Part shown: positions 8,556 through 16,958 of the stretch, one piece after another
Numbering within the stretch: position 1 is the first letter of the stretch
How the letters are laid out: each line of letters starts with the position of its first letter
Origin: UMGS1908 sp964432825
GTDB taxonomy: Bacteria; Bacillota; Clostridia; Christensenellales; UBA1242
DNA: 49,220 nucleotides
NCBI GenBank assembly: GCA_964432825.1
Contig: CAYSOX010000009.1
Span: forward strand, 1 to 49,220
Direction: 5' to 3'
Made by a program: the position numbers and the translations under genes
Notes under the pieces: model-generated
What the model saw: the letters and a program-made list of their open reading frames with translations, nothing else
Databases searched by the model: none
What the model was told of the DNA's origin: nothing

Positions 8556-10892
8556 TTACAACTTTGAATCAATTTTATTTTTAATTTTGGCATTTTTCTT
8601 TTTGTCTCTTTTAGTTTTATAAAACAATGCACGCAAACTATTTAATACAGCAATTATTGTTACTCCAACATCGGCAAAAACTGCAAATATCATTCCCGTA
8701 ACACCAACTGCCCCAAGCGATAAAAACAAAACCTTTATAACAAGTGCAAATGCTATATTTTCAACAACAATTTTTTTCGTATTCTTTGAAATGTCAATCA
8801 ACTCAATTATTCGTTCGGGATTATCATCAACCAAAACAATATCACTCGCCTCTTTCGAACTTTCCGCCCCGCTTATTCCCATACTTATTCCAACATCGGA
8901 AACTGCAAGGCTTGGGGAATCATTAATACCATCGCCAACATAAGCCGTTTGAAATTTCTTTGACTTATTATTGATGAGCCAATTATATTTTCCTTCTGGA
9001 CTCATCTCGCCAAAAAACTCATCCAGCCCCAGACTTTCACCTATAGAACTTGCAACTTTGGTATTATCACCAGAAAGCATTATGGTTTTTATTGACCGTT
9101 TTTTCAGTTCTGCAATGGTTTCAGGTGAGCCATCTTTAATAGTATCCGACAACAATAATCTTCCAATAGCCTCACCATCGGCTTTTATGTAAACCACCGT
9201 CTTTTCATTTTGTTCAGCATATTCACCGCCACCAATAGTCATTTTTATTCCGCCTAGTGTATACTCTACGCCCTTTCCCGCAATCTCTCTATGATTTTCA
9301 ACATCTCGTAGTTTTACATCGGCACCATATCTTAAAATCGCTTTTGCAATTGGATGAAGCGAATATTGTTCTCCCCAACACGCAAATTTTAAAATATCTT
9401 GCAAAGAATAATTTTCATTTAAACTTTCTATTTCTTCAACTTCAAACAATCCATTTGTGAGTGTACCCGTTTTATCAAAAGCAACAGCACCAATCTTAGC
9501 CGAAGCATCAAGCGAACTACTGCCCTTAATTAATATTCCGTGCTTGCTTGCGTTTCCAATACCCGAAAAATAACTCAAAGGAACACTGATTGCAAATGCA
9601 CACGGACACGAACATACCAAAAATATTAACCCCCTATACACCGCTGTATCAACATTTTTTGTAATAAGCCCCACAATAACACCTGTCAAAACAGCAAGTC
9701 CCATCACTATAAAGGTATAATATTTCGAAAATTTTGAAATAAATGTTTCAGTTTTGCTCTTCTTTTCGCTAGCCTCTTCAATCATTTCCAAAATTCTACT
9801 AACCGCACTATCTTTAAACTCTGCCGTAGTTTTTATAGTAATAACTCCGTCTTCTACAACACTTCCGCTTAATATTTCATCGCCAATAGTCTTAATTATT
9901 GGAACGCTTTCACCCGTCAAGTGACTAACATTAACCGAAGTTGTTCCACTTAAAATTATTCCATCAATTGGAACCTTTTCTCCCGGACGAACAATTATTG
10001 TTTTTCCAACTTCAACCACACTTGGGTTAACCTTTTTGTCTTTTCCGTCCGCATCTACAACCGACGCAAATTCAGGCTGTAAATCAATCAAATTTTCAAT
10101 ATCCTTTCGTGCTTTACCGACCGCCAATGCCTCAAGCATTTTACCAATGGTATAAAGTCCAACAACCATCAACCCTTCCCGCTCTTCGCCAACAATAATT
10201 GCACCAACAACCGAAATAGTCACCAACAAATTCTCATTAACCACACCTCTTGCCAACAGTTTAAATGCTGTTATATATGTTTGATGCCCTATAAGTACAA
10301 CAGATATTATCAACATTGTCCAAAACAAAATCGGAAAACTTTCTAAAAATAATGACACAACCCCTATTGCTAGCCCTACAAAAACCAAAATATTTGAAAT
10401 ATTCAACTTTTTAGTTTTCGTTTTATCCCTTCCTATAATTTCAAAATTATGTTCTATGCTTTTACATTTTTCAATTATTTCACTTTCGGTTATTTCATTT
10501 TCATCAAATTTGATATACAAACTTCCTAACTTGAAATTTACAACTACTTCTTCCACCCCTTTCAATTTTACAAGGGAATTTTCTAAATTGCTTGCACAAT
10601 TTACACATTCAAGCCCCGAAATTTTCCATTTTCGCTCAACTAAGAACTTCTCCTCATTAATAGTTTCAGTAATTTCTTCTATTACGATTTTTGGACTGAA
10701 GTCGCTAATTATTTTTTTAACCCTTGACATACAGTCTAAGATATCTATACCTTCTTCAAATTCAATAGTCAATCTTTGAAGCATAAAATTAATATTCGCC
10801 ACAACCACCCCATCATCTCGACTAATCGCTTCGCCTAAAACCCTCGCACAATCGGCACAATGTAGGTTTAATATATTAAACTGCTTAATCAT
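8556..10892 (-). CDS. cadA: CadA/ZntA-type heavy-metal-translocating P-type ATPase
   Basis: 778 residues. Two N-terminal heavy-metal-associated domains carry CADC (near residue 13) and CVNC (near residue 97). The membrane region contains the ion-binding CPC motif (SCPCAFAISVP), which fits a Zn/Cd/Pb-type pump. The cytoplasmic domains have the phosphorylated aspartate in DKTGTLTNG, the TGES actuator motif (LTGESVP) and the GDGINDSP hinge. The first eight bases overlap the 3' end of the ArsR-family repressor gene, so the pair forms one operon under the operator at 11252-11314. The expected role is efflux of zinc, cadmium or lead from the cytoplasm. The gene symbol is by family; the metal is inferred. 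Confidence 0.93.
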   Translation of the reverse strand: MIKQFNILNLHCADCARVLGEAISRDDGVVVANINFMLQRLTIEFEEGIDILDCMSRVKKIISDFSPKIVIEEITETINEEKFLVERKWKISGLECVNCASNLENSLVKLKGVEEVVVNFKLGSLYIKFDENEITESEIIEKCKSIEHNFEIIGRDKTKTKKLNISNILVFVGLAIGVVSLFLESFPILFWTMLIISVVLIGHQTYITAFKLLARGVVNENLLVTISVVGAIIVGEEREGLMVVGLYTIGKMLEALAVGKARKDIENLIDLQPEFASVVDADGKDKKVNPSVVEVGKTIIVRPGEKVPIDGIILSGTTSVNVSHLTGESVPIIKTIGDEILSGSVVEDGVITIKTTAEFKDSAVSRILEMIEEASEKKSKTETFISKFSKYYTFIVMGLAVLTGVIVGLITKNVDTAVYRGLIFLVCSCPCAFAISVPLSYFSGIGNASKHGILIKGSSSLDASAKIGAVAFDKTGTLTNGLFEVEEIESLNENYSLQDILKFACWGEQYSLHPIAKAILRYGADVKLRDVENHREIAGKGVEYTLGGIKMTIGGGEYAEQNEKTVVYIKADGEAIGRLLLSDTIKDGSPETIAELKKRSIKTIMLSGDNTKVASSIGESLGLDEFFGEMSPEGKYNWLINNKSKKFQTAYVGDGINDSPSLAVSDVGISMGISGAESSKEASDIVLVDDNPERIIELIDISKNTKKIVVENIAFALVIKVLFLSLGAVGVTGMIFAVFADVGVTIIAVLNSLRALFYKTKRDKKKNAKIKNKIDSKL

Positions 10893-11232
10893 CCTTCACC
10901 TCACTTATATGCTCTATACTTATTTTTATCAAATCTAAAACATGGGAATCTTGTAATGAATACACAACTTCTTTGCCACTCTTTTCACCTTTTACAAGCC
11001 CCAATTCTTTCAAATATTTCAATTGATGTGAAACCGCAGATTTGGTCATATTTAACAACGCCCCAAGTTCGCAAACACAAAACTTTGACTTTGTTAGTGC
11101 ATATAAAATTTTTATTCGGCTGGCTGTTGAAAAAGCACCATAAAATTGTTCTAACCCATCAACCAGTTTTTCATCAATTTTAACTTCCGTCAATTCTTTT
11201 GAGTGAATATGTTCACAAAAGTTTTCCTTCAT
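10885..11232 (-). CDS. ArsR/SmtB-family metal-sensing repressor (CadC-like)
   Basis: 115 residues from the ATG at 11232. That start was chosen because GGAGG lies 6 bp upstream; a longer frame to 11268 would begin inside the operator. The winged helix (about 35-100) contains the CVCELGALL helix with the paired cysteines that bind metal in CadC, then the recognition helix MTKSAVSHQLKYLK. An N-terminal CEHIH segment supplies a further cysteine and histidines, as in CadC. It is co-transcribed with the P-type ATPase and very likely represses it until Cd/Zn/Pb binds (family knowledge). Confidence 0.9.
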   Translation of the reverse strand: MKENFCEHIHSKELTEVKIDEKLVDGLEQFYGAFSTASRIKILYALTKSKFCVCELGALLNMTKSAVSHQLKYLKELGLVKGEKSGKEVVYSLQDSHVLDLIKISIEHISEVKDD

Positions 11233-11251
11233 TAAAACCTCCAAAAAAATA

Positions 11252-11314
11252 AATAACAGTTGAAACATTGTTCAACTGTTATTTATTATAGTTGAATAAT
11301 CATTCAACTGTCAA
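11252..11314 (-). promoter_or_regulatory. cad promoter with two overlapping palindromic operators
   Basis: On the minus strand a consensus promoter TTGACA (11309-11314), an 18-bp spacer and TATAAT (11285-11290) can be read. The spacer is filled by the palindrome AGTTGAATAATCATTCAACT (11290-11309). A second palindrome with 13-bp perfect arms (AATAACAGTTGAA and its complement) and a 6-bp centre lies at 11252-11283, over the expected transcription start. Both share the half-site CAGTTGAA, as expected for an ArsR-family dimer. Confidence 0.88.
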
Positions 11315-11339
11315 CCATTTTTATAAAATTTTCAAAACT

Positions 11340-12029
11340 TTATACCTTTTCAACCTCTTCTTTTGAGATTCTAGCGTCTTTAATTTCCTCAACCTCAGAT
11401 TTCTTTCTGTTTTTTACAAAATGAATCACTAAACTGGTTGCAAGGATTATTATCGCAAGTGCTAAAAATCCATATGTTATTATATCCATACTATTTGGGA
11501 AAATAAAGCAAATTCCCAACATTATTAACCCCGAAATGCAATTTCCTAAAAATACAGCAACAACTCCCTTTACCCAGTGCATTTTAAGATATGCCGCAAC
11601 TGCCGAGCCTGTCCACGCGCCGGTAAGCGGTAAAGGTATTGCAACAAAGGTTAAAACACCCCAAAACTTTATATTTTCCGTCTTTTTTAAATCTTTTTCC
11701 GACTTTACCTTTCTGTCTATGCCTTCACTTTTGTTTGAAAATCTTTTATCCAAAGCATTGGCAAGACGCGAAAACCATTTTGTTTTCTTCATCCAAGCAA
11801 AAATAGGAAGTAGCAAGGGTACAATTATAAGTGCCGGTATTGTAGACCCTACAACCGAACAAATATAAGCACTCCACCAACTTAATTTTTTACTTCCCCA
11901 AACCGAACTCATAGCAAAGGGAAGTGCCGTTCTAAGTTCGGTCACAGGAATCATTGCGAGAATAATAATGCCTAGCCACACATTGTTCCCAAAAATCGAA
12001 ACTACCAACTCTTTAATAAATTCTACCAT
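11340..12029 (-). CDS. COG2426 / small multidrug export-family membrane protein
   Basis: 229 residues with about five hydrophobic segments and a charged Lys/Glu-rich C-terminal tail. The N-terminal part with ILAMIPVTELRTALPFA and the later VAIPLPLTGAWTGSAVAAYL are typical of the COG2426 (sm_multidrug_ex) family, whose function is not well established. An AAAGGA site precedes the ATG. It lies 13 bp after the 12043-13056 gene and is probably the last gene of that minus-strand unit rather than part of the cad operon, which has its own promoter. Confidence 0.8.
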   Translation of the reverse strand: MVEFIKELVVSIFGNNVWLGIIILAMIPVTELRTALPFAMSSVWGSKKLSWWSAYICSVVGSTIPALIIVPLLLPIFAWMKKTKWFSRLANALDKRFSNKSEGIDRKVKSEKDLKKTENIKFWGVLTFVAIPLPLTGAWTGSAVAAYLKMHWVKGVVAVFLGNCISGLIMLGICFIFPNSMDIITYGFLALAIIILATSLVIHFVKNRKKSEVEEIKDARISKEEVEKV

Positions 12030-12042
12030 CTAAAACTTTCCT

Positions 12043-13056
12043 TTAATTTTTTGTTTTTAACTGGTCTAACACACTTCCTGCTTCAAGTTTTAACTCTTCA
12101 CGCATCAAATCAAACACTTCATATTCTTCATCATTTAATGAGTATTGCCCAATTGCCAATATTACATCCAAAATCAAAATCTTTTGATTAATTGCAACCA
12201 ATTTACCACCCTCGGTAGTCGCCATAGAATATTCATCATCTAAACTTGAAAGTCTTCCGTTTAACATATCCACCAACTTAAACCTTGATTGCAGGGTTAA
12301 TAGTTCTGTTTTCTTTTGATTCTCACTTAAACTTTCATCGTCTTGAATACATCCAACATAGACATATAATTCCCTTACTGACCCTTCAATGCTATCCAAT
12401 GCAAGAGCCTTTGCCGAAAGGGTGTTCCCCGATTTATATAAGCCTAAAACCCAATAGCCTTTTAGATAGGTTTCATAACTATTTGCATATACGCTATACA
12501 CTTCGCCTAACGCCTTTTTCGTTTCTTCATCTATCTTTTTAGCAAACTTATTAAATTTATCGCCATTCATCATTAATTCTATATAATTTGCCATATCTTC
12601 ATACTCTAAACGGTTTATTGACATCTGGATTACATTATATAAATTTTCATTTGAATGGTCCCTATTATATTTCCTTTTATATATTGTATACACCGCATCT
12701 TTTGCACCAACATACTCAAATGTTTTAATCATTAAATCGGGTGCAACCGAAGATAAACTCACAACCAAAAATCCTGCACAAACCACCATACAAAACACCG
12801 TCATTAAAGCAGTCTTAAAAATTGACCCAACATCAAATTTTGATTTATTTTTATTATTTTTCTCATTTTGATTAGTTTTTAATGCGGTTTTCTTCTTTAA
12901 TTTTGTAGGCTTTAATCTTTTTTGTTTATTGTTTTGCTTTTTAACCTTATTAAAATCACCTGCATCCATTTTTTCGTCTACACTTTTAGGATTTTCACTT
13001 AATATATCTTCAAAAAGTTTATCAAATTCCATTTCTTCACTGCTATTTTCTGCCAT
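12043..13056 (-). CDS. Single-pass membrane protein with Lys-rich N-terminus, function unknown
   Basis: 337 residues from the ATG at 13056, chosen because GGAGAAGG lies just upstream; the in-frame ATG five codons earlier would place that ribosome site inside the gene. The first 85 residues are highly charged (Lys/Asn/Glu). One membrane segment follows (about 88-110), then a helical extracytoplasmic domain of about 220 residues, possibly TPR-like. The gene overlaps rpiB by 14 bp, so the two are translationally coupled. I do not recognise a family. Confidence 0.75.
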   Translation of the reverse strand: MAENSSEEMEFDKLFEDILSENPKSVDEKMDAGDFNKVKKQNNKQKRLKPTKLKKKTALKTNQNEKNNKNKSKFDVGSIFKTALMTVFCMVVCAGFLVVSLSSVAPDLMIKTFEYVGAKDAVYTIYKRKYNRDHSNENLYNVIQMSINRLEYEDMANYIELMMNGDKFNKFAKKIDEETKKALGEVYSVYANSYETYLKGYWVLGLYKSGNTLSAKALALDSIEGSVRELYVYVGCIQDDESLSENQKKTELLTLQSRFKLVDMLNGRLSSLDDEYSMATTEGGKLVAINQKILILDVILAIGQYSLNDEEYEVFDLMREELKLEAGSVLDQLKTKN

Positions 13057-13495
13057 AAACCTTCTCCTCATACTCTGAAATTTTATTTACTCTTCTTGCA
13101 TGCCTTCCGCCATCAAACTCCTCCGTTAAAAACAACCTAAATATTTTTAGGGCTTCCTCTTTGGATATATTATCTGCACCAAAACACAAACAATTTATAT
13201 TATTTTTATGGCGTGCCAAAATTACCGCGTTTTCATTTTCCAAAACACCGGCACGAACGCCCTTAACCTTATTCATGGCAATGCAAGCACCCACACCTGT
13301 TCGGCAAATCATAACACCCTTTTCGGTTTTATTTTTACTTACATTTTCGGCAATTGCGAATGAAAAATCGGTATAATCATCTTCCTTTTCTTCAGTCTTT
13401 GCGCCTACATCCACCCACTCAACATCGGGACAATTTTCCTTTAAATATTCTTTATACAAAAAACCGCCGTGGTCAGCACCTATAGATACTTTCAT
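13043..13495 (-). CDS. rpiB: Ribose-5-phosphate isomerase B (RpiB/LacAB family)
   Basis: 150 residues, the normal length. It has the N-terminal IGADHGGF signature, the active-site cysteine strand in VMICRTGVGACIAMNK (usually CGTGIG in the family; Arg replaces the first Gly here) and RAGVLEN. It interconverts ribose-5-phosphate and ribulose-5-phosphate in the pentose phosphate pathway. It overlaps the preceding phosphatase gene by 4 bp. This order matches ywlE-ywlF in Bacillus. Confidence 0.93.
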   Translation of the reverse strand: MKVSIGADHGGFLYKEYLKENCPDVEWVDVGAKTEEKEDDYTDFSFAIAENVSKNKTEKGVMICRTGVGACIAMNKVKGVRAGVLENENAVILARHKNNINCLCFGADNISKEEALKIFRLFLTEEFDGGRHARRVNKISEYEEKVYGRK

Positions 13496-13950
13496 TTTAT
13501 TACCCCCATTTCAATCAATTTTTCGATAATTGTTTTCATATACTTCACCAACACTTCTGCCGTCTTTAAGTATGCACCCCGTCCACCACCATAAGGGTCA
13601 ACAAGTTCTTCGTTTACAAAATCTGCAAAACTTTTCACATTTTTGAAATTACAACCCCTTTGGATAGCATGCTTAATTTCACTTGTGGCAGTTATTACGA
13701 AGTCGCTTTTGTCCAAAATTTCCAGAGTCAACTGTGTTGGAATGTGTTTAATAGTTGGAATTTTATACTCGTTCAAAGCAAAATCTGCAAACTCGTTCAC
13801 CGACTTTACCCCACCCGAAACGCTTATACCCGCACTGGTGGCGGATACCGAGTTAAAATACTTCGTCTTTTTTAACATATGCAAAAAGACCGAAACCATC
13901 ATAGGAGACCTACAACTATCACCCGAACATACAAAAAGTATATTTACCAT
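13492..13950 (-). CDS. Low-molecular-weight protein phosphatase (YwlE-like)
   Basis: 152 residues with the N-terminal P-loop VCSGDSCRSP (C8-X5-R14-S) and the C-terminal DPYGGG that supplies the general acid in this family. Direct linkage to rpiB matches Bacillus ywlE, a protein-arginine phosphatase. In YwlE the loop residue conferring arginine specificity is Thr; here it is Ser, with Asp in place of the usual Asn before it. It could remove phosphate from arginine or from tyrosine; the hydroxyl at this site leans towards arginine, but this is inference. Confidence 0.85.
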   Translation of the reverse strand: MVNILFVCSGDSCRSPMMVSVFLHMLKKTKYFNSVSATSAGISVSGGVKSVNEFADFALNEYKIPTIKHIPTQLTLEILDKSDFVITATSEIKHAIQRGCNFKNVKSFADFVNEELVDPYGGGRGAYLKTAEVLVKYMKTIIEKLIEMGVIK

Positions 13951-14006
13951 AATTTTCTCCTATTAGTAAATATACCATATTCTTCTTTCTTTGTCAAAAG
14001 ATTATG

Positions 14007-14186
14007 TTAATTCTTTTTCATTCGTACAATTTCAGCATTTGCCTCAAACAATGCCGATTTTAATGAAAGATTATCGTTTTTTAAATATTCAATATCCCTT
14101 TTTTGAATACTTAACATATCTTCATAATCCTCAACAATCCTTTCTACATCCTTTCTTGAGTAGGTTAATTTATTCTTTCTAAACAT
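14007..14186 (-). CDS. Small coiled-coil protein, 59 residues
   Basis: Too short for a routine ORF list. The ATG at 14186 has GAGGGAAG 4 bp upstream, and the frame encodes a basic start (MFRKNKLTYS) followed by one continuous amphipathic helix rich in Glu, Lys and Leu with heptad-like spacing. It sits in the same orientation between the zinc-ribbon membrane protein and the phosphatase, filling an otherwise empty gap. The layout resembles small DivIVA-like or adaptor helices, but no family is recognised. Confidence 0.65.
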   Translation of the reverse strand: MFRKNKLTYSRKDVERIVEDYEDMLSIQKRDIEYLKNDNLSLKSALFEANAEIVRMKKN

Positions 14187-14230
14187 AAAACTTCCCTCAC
14201 TAAAAATAGTTTGAGAGAAGTTTAATAAAA

Positions 14231-14800
14231 TTATTTATCATTATTTGGTTTTAGCAAACTTCCACAATACGGACAGATTGCCGATTCTCCATTAAACACA
14301 ACCGATGCTCCGCAATTTACACACTTTGCACCATTTGTGTATTTTTTAGAGTTTGTCTTGTTTAAAATTTTTGCAATTTCCATTGCCTGTTCTTCCACTT
14401 CGCGTTTACGCTCTTCACTAAAGACCACAACTCTATCCCGCTCCAATTTTATGCCTTCTATGTATTCGTTATCAATCAAAAATGCTATTGCACCCGCAAC
14501 TTTTGTTTGGCTTGCATTAACTTTTTCTGCAATTTCCTTAAGGGTACGAAATTTTTCATATAATATGATATCACCAACTTTTCGTGCAAGCACAACCTTT
14601 CGAATTCTTGCCAAAAACACAAAAAAGCCATATCCCGTAAAACAAAAGAAAAATGCCCCACCTATTATATAAACCCAATTTTCGTTATCAATCCCGCTTT
14701 TAATATACCCACACGAAGTTAAAATAATAGTAATAGAAACCATCATTAAAATAAAAAAAGAATAAATTTCTTGTCTTAATTTTTTATAATTCATACTCAT
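14231..14800 (-). CDS. Two-TM membrane protein with winged-helix-like segment and zinc ribbon
   Basis: 189 residues. Two membrane helices (about 13-33 and 43-65) are followed by a cytoplasmic segment (about 75-135) that resembles a winged helix (TLKEIAEKVNASQTKVAGAI). A C-terminal zinc ribbon has CVNCG and CPYCG about 17 residues apart. AAGGA precedes two close ATGs (14800 and 14794); the second has the better spacing. It faces the SPFH gene pair across 280 bp. A regulator or scaffold role is possible; function unknown. Confidence 0.7.
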   Translation of the reverse strand: MSMNYKKLRQEIYSFFILMMVSITIILTSCGYIKSGIDNENWVYIIGGAFFFCFTGYGFFVFLARIRKVVLARKVGDIILYEKFRTLKEIAEKVNASQTKVAGAIAFLIDNEYIEGIKLERDRVVVFSEERKREVEEQAMEIAKILNKTNSKKYTNGAKCVNCGASVVFNGESAICPYCGSLLKPNNDK

Positions 14801-15081
14801 GTTTCCTTAACTTTATAATTGTATTTTATCATAAAAATAACACAAAATCAATTTGTATTGCATATTTTGAAAAATTAATCAAAAAAGTTTACTTTTTATT
14901 TCAAATTTGATATCATATTAATAGAAACTTGCGAAAAATAGTGATGTAACCTAAATTTTAGCAGGTAGCGAACAACAACCCCACGGGTATATGGTTAATT
15001 TTTGCCCCCACTTATAAAAATAAGCCAAACAAATTAAATATCCATTAGGTTGTTATAAAATAAAGATTATGGAGAAATTTT
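14801..15081. other. Divergent intergenic region with a long-range inverted repeat
   Basis: Contains the 7-bp inverted pair AACCTAA (near 14949) / TTAGGTT (near 15046), enclosing a more GC-rich core around 14960-15000. It may be the 5' leader of the 15082 gene. No known riboswitch motif is recognised. Confidence 0.35.
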
Positions 15082-15543
15082 ATGAGAATCAATTCACTTT
15101 TAGGTGCCGTTCTTGAAACCGATGTAATAATTTTAATTTGCGTCGTAGGTGCCGTTTTAATTGGCGCAACCACAGTAAGCACAATTAGGTATTTCAAAAA
15201 ACGAAAAATTCGTATGGAGGAAGCCGACCGAGAAGTTGAAGATGTTACCATAAAACGCAATGTAAGATACACCGAAGATGCCACAATTGTTGATAAACTT
15301 GGCGATATGAATGTAACATTTATCAAAAACGATATCGTTTTAAAGCAAAATGTAACCTATCACGCTGGCAAAAAACTAGACTTTTTGCCTGGGAAATACA
15401 CAATTCTTTCAACCAAAGACTCCGAAGAAGAATTTAATGTAAGGATTGGGACTTTTGTTAAGTCGTACAAACATGGTCAAGCTGTAGTTATTGCGGAAGG
15501 TGAAGAAGTTACACCTGTAAGCAGTGATATTATTTTAAGATAA
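15082..15543 (+). CDS. Single-pass membrane protein of unknown function, paired with an SPFH gene
   Basis: 153 residues. One N-terminal membrane helix (about 15-35) is followed by a basic stretch (RYFKKRKIR) and a cytoplasmic domain predicted to be mostly beta (about 55-153). GGAGAAA precedes the ATG. The stop is 12 bp from the next start, and a GGAG site lies between, so it is co-transcribed with the SPFH protein and may be its membrane partner (inference). No family recognised. Confidence 0.75.
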   Translation: MRINSLLGAVLETDVIILICVVGAVLIGATTVSTIRYFKKRKIRMEEADREVEDVTIKRNVRYTEDATIVDKLGDMNVTFIKNDIVLKQNVTYHAGKKLDFLPGKYTILSTKDSEEEFNVRIGTFVKSYKHGQAVVIAEGEEVTPVSSDIILR

Positions 15544-15555
15544 GGAGATAGAAAA

Positions 15556-16623
15556 ATGGGATTTTTTTCTAAAAATTTAACACTGAAAGTGTTGGATTGG
15601 GAAGACAACACTCAAAACACTTTAGTTTACAAATTCCCAATGGACGGAAGAAAAATTTTCTTCGGTTCTAAATTAACCGTTCGTGAATCACAAAATGCTG
15701 TATTTTTAAATAAAGGGGAGATAGCCGATGTTTTCACCCCCGGAATGTACACACTTCGCTCGTCAAACCTACCAATTTTATCCAACCTACTTGGGCTTCC
15801 ATATGGGTTTAAATCACCATTCTTTGCCGATGTTTACTTTGTATCCACAAAGCAATTCACAAACCTAAAATGGGGCACCACCAGTCCTATAACTTTACGG
15901 GATAAAGATTTCGGAACTATCAGGATTAGAGCATATGGTAGTTATGCATTCAAAGTTTCTGACCCCGGATTATTTTTAAAAGAACTTTTTGGAACAAACT
16001 CAACCTTTACAACCGAATATATCACAAACTACCTTAGAAGTATGTTAATTTCTTGCATATCCGACACAATTGCGGAATCTAAAATTGGCGCGCTTGACCT
16101 TGCTTGCAATTTGATGGAATTTAACAAACAAGTTAAAGAAAATGTAAAAGAACATTTTGCGGGGCTTGGATTAACACTTACAAATTGCATTATTGAAAAC
16201 ATAAGTTTTCCTGAAAGTGTAGAAAAAGCAATCGACACCCGAACTTCTATGGGTATTTTAGACGACTCTATGGACACATACATCAAACTAAAATCTGCCG
16301 ATGCTATTGGCGACCTTGCAAAAAATCCGGGAATGAATGGGTTTGGAATGCAACTTGGAACAAGTGTTGCAGTAGGTCAAATGATGAAGGACCAACTAGA
16401 CGGTGCTTTAAGCAACAATAAAACCTCTACCCCACAAGCCTCCGTCGACCCAACAACAAAAGCCTGCCCAAAATGTGGAGTTATGAATAAGCAAAATGCA
16501 AAATTCTGTTTTGAATGCGGAGAAAAACTCCCTGCAAAAACCGAAAAGTTTTGTCCTGAGTGTGGCACCAAACTTTCGGCAAGAACAAAATTTTGTCCAG
16601 AATGTGGCACTAAAGTTAAATAA
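15556..16623 (+). CDS. SPFH-domain protein with C-terminal zinc ribbons (YdjI-like)
   Basis: 355 residues. The SPFH/band-7-like domain occupies about 25-230. The region after it is Gly/Met-rich, and the C-terminus has three CxxC-type knuckles in the pattern CPKCG, CFECG, CPECG, CPECG, forming two zinc ribbons. This matches the family of virion-core/YdjI-like SPFH proteins, which assemble on membranes in phage-shock or membrane-stress modules. The 14231 zinc-ribbon membrane protein nearby may belong to the same functional set (inference). Confidence 0.85.
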   Translation: MGFFSKNLTLKVLDWEDNTQNTLVYKFPMDGRKIFFGSKLTVRESQNAVFLNKGEIADVFTPGMYTLRSSNLPILSNLLGLPYGFKSPFFADVYFVSTKQFTNLKWGTTSPITLRDKDFGTIRIRAYGSYAFKVSDPGLFLKELFGTNSTFTTEYITNYLRSMLISCISDTIAESKIGALDLACNLMEFNKQVKENVKEHFAGLGLTLTNCIIENISFPESVEKAIDTRTSMGILDDSMDTYIKLKSADAIGDLAKNPGMNGFGMQLGTSVAVGQMMKDQLDGALSNNKTSTPQASVDPTTKACPKCGVMNKQNAKFCFECGEKLPAKTEKFCPECGTKLSARTKFCPECGTKVK

Positions 16624-16696
16624 ATACACCAATTTTTACAATTAACTTTAGAACACATTAAATTTTAGTTTTTATCTCATAAAAATTATCAATTAA

Positions 16697-16845
16697 TATA
16701 TACTTCTACAAAAAATTAAACTATTCAAAAATATTTTGAAAAATTTAAAATAAATAGTTGACAAACTAAAATTTTTATTGTATTATAATATATGTCTTTT
16801 GGGATTATTCCCAAAGACACAACCCCTTCTTTGTAGAAGTATATA
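16697..16845. repeat. 16-bp perfect inverted repeat bracketing the tRNA-Val promoter
   Basis: TATATACTTCTACAAA at 16697-16712 and its exact complement TTTGTAGAAGTATATA at 16830-16845, 117 bp apart. The interval holds the tRNA promoter and a GTCTTT-type hairpin (16794-16818). Confidence 0.8.
16758..16786 (+). promoter_or_regulatory. Promoter of tRNA-Val
   Basis: TTGACA (16758-16763), 17-bp spacer, TATTAT (16781-16786). The start would be near 16793, giving a leader of about 57 bases with a stable hairpin before the mature tRNA. Confidence 0.8.
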
Positions 16846-16849
16846 ATTT

Positions 16850-16925
16850 GGGAGTTTAGCTCAGCTGGGAGAGCATCTGCCTTACAAGCAGGCGGTCGTA
16901 GGTTCGAGCCCTACAATTCCCACCA
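16850..16925 (+). tRNA. tRNA-Val (TAC)
   Basis: 76 bases including an encoded CCA. The acceptor GGGAGTT pairs with AATTCCC (one G-T), the D arm AGCTCAGCTGGGAGAGC and T arm GTAGG-TTCGAGC-CCTAC are standard, and the anticodon loop in CTGCCTTACAAGCAG gives TAC. Confidence 0.97.
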
Positions 16926-16926
16926 T

Positions 16927-16958
16927 AACGCTTTAAGTTCGCTTAAAGCGTTTTTTTT
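16927..16958 (+). terminator. Terminator after tRNA-Val
   Basis: 11-bp stem AACGCTTTAAG / CTTAAAGCGTT with a TTCG tetraloop, followed by eight T. Confidence 0.93.

Noticed and set aside
14940..15060. Possible riboswitch upstream of the 15082 gene
   Set aside because: Only a 7-bp long-range pairing and no match to a motif I know; too weak to call.
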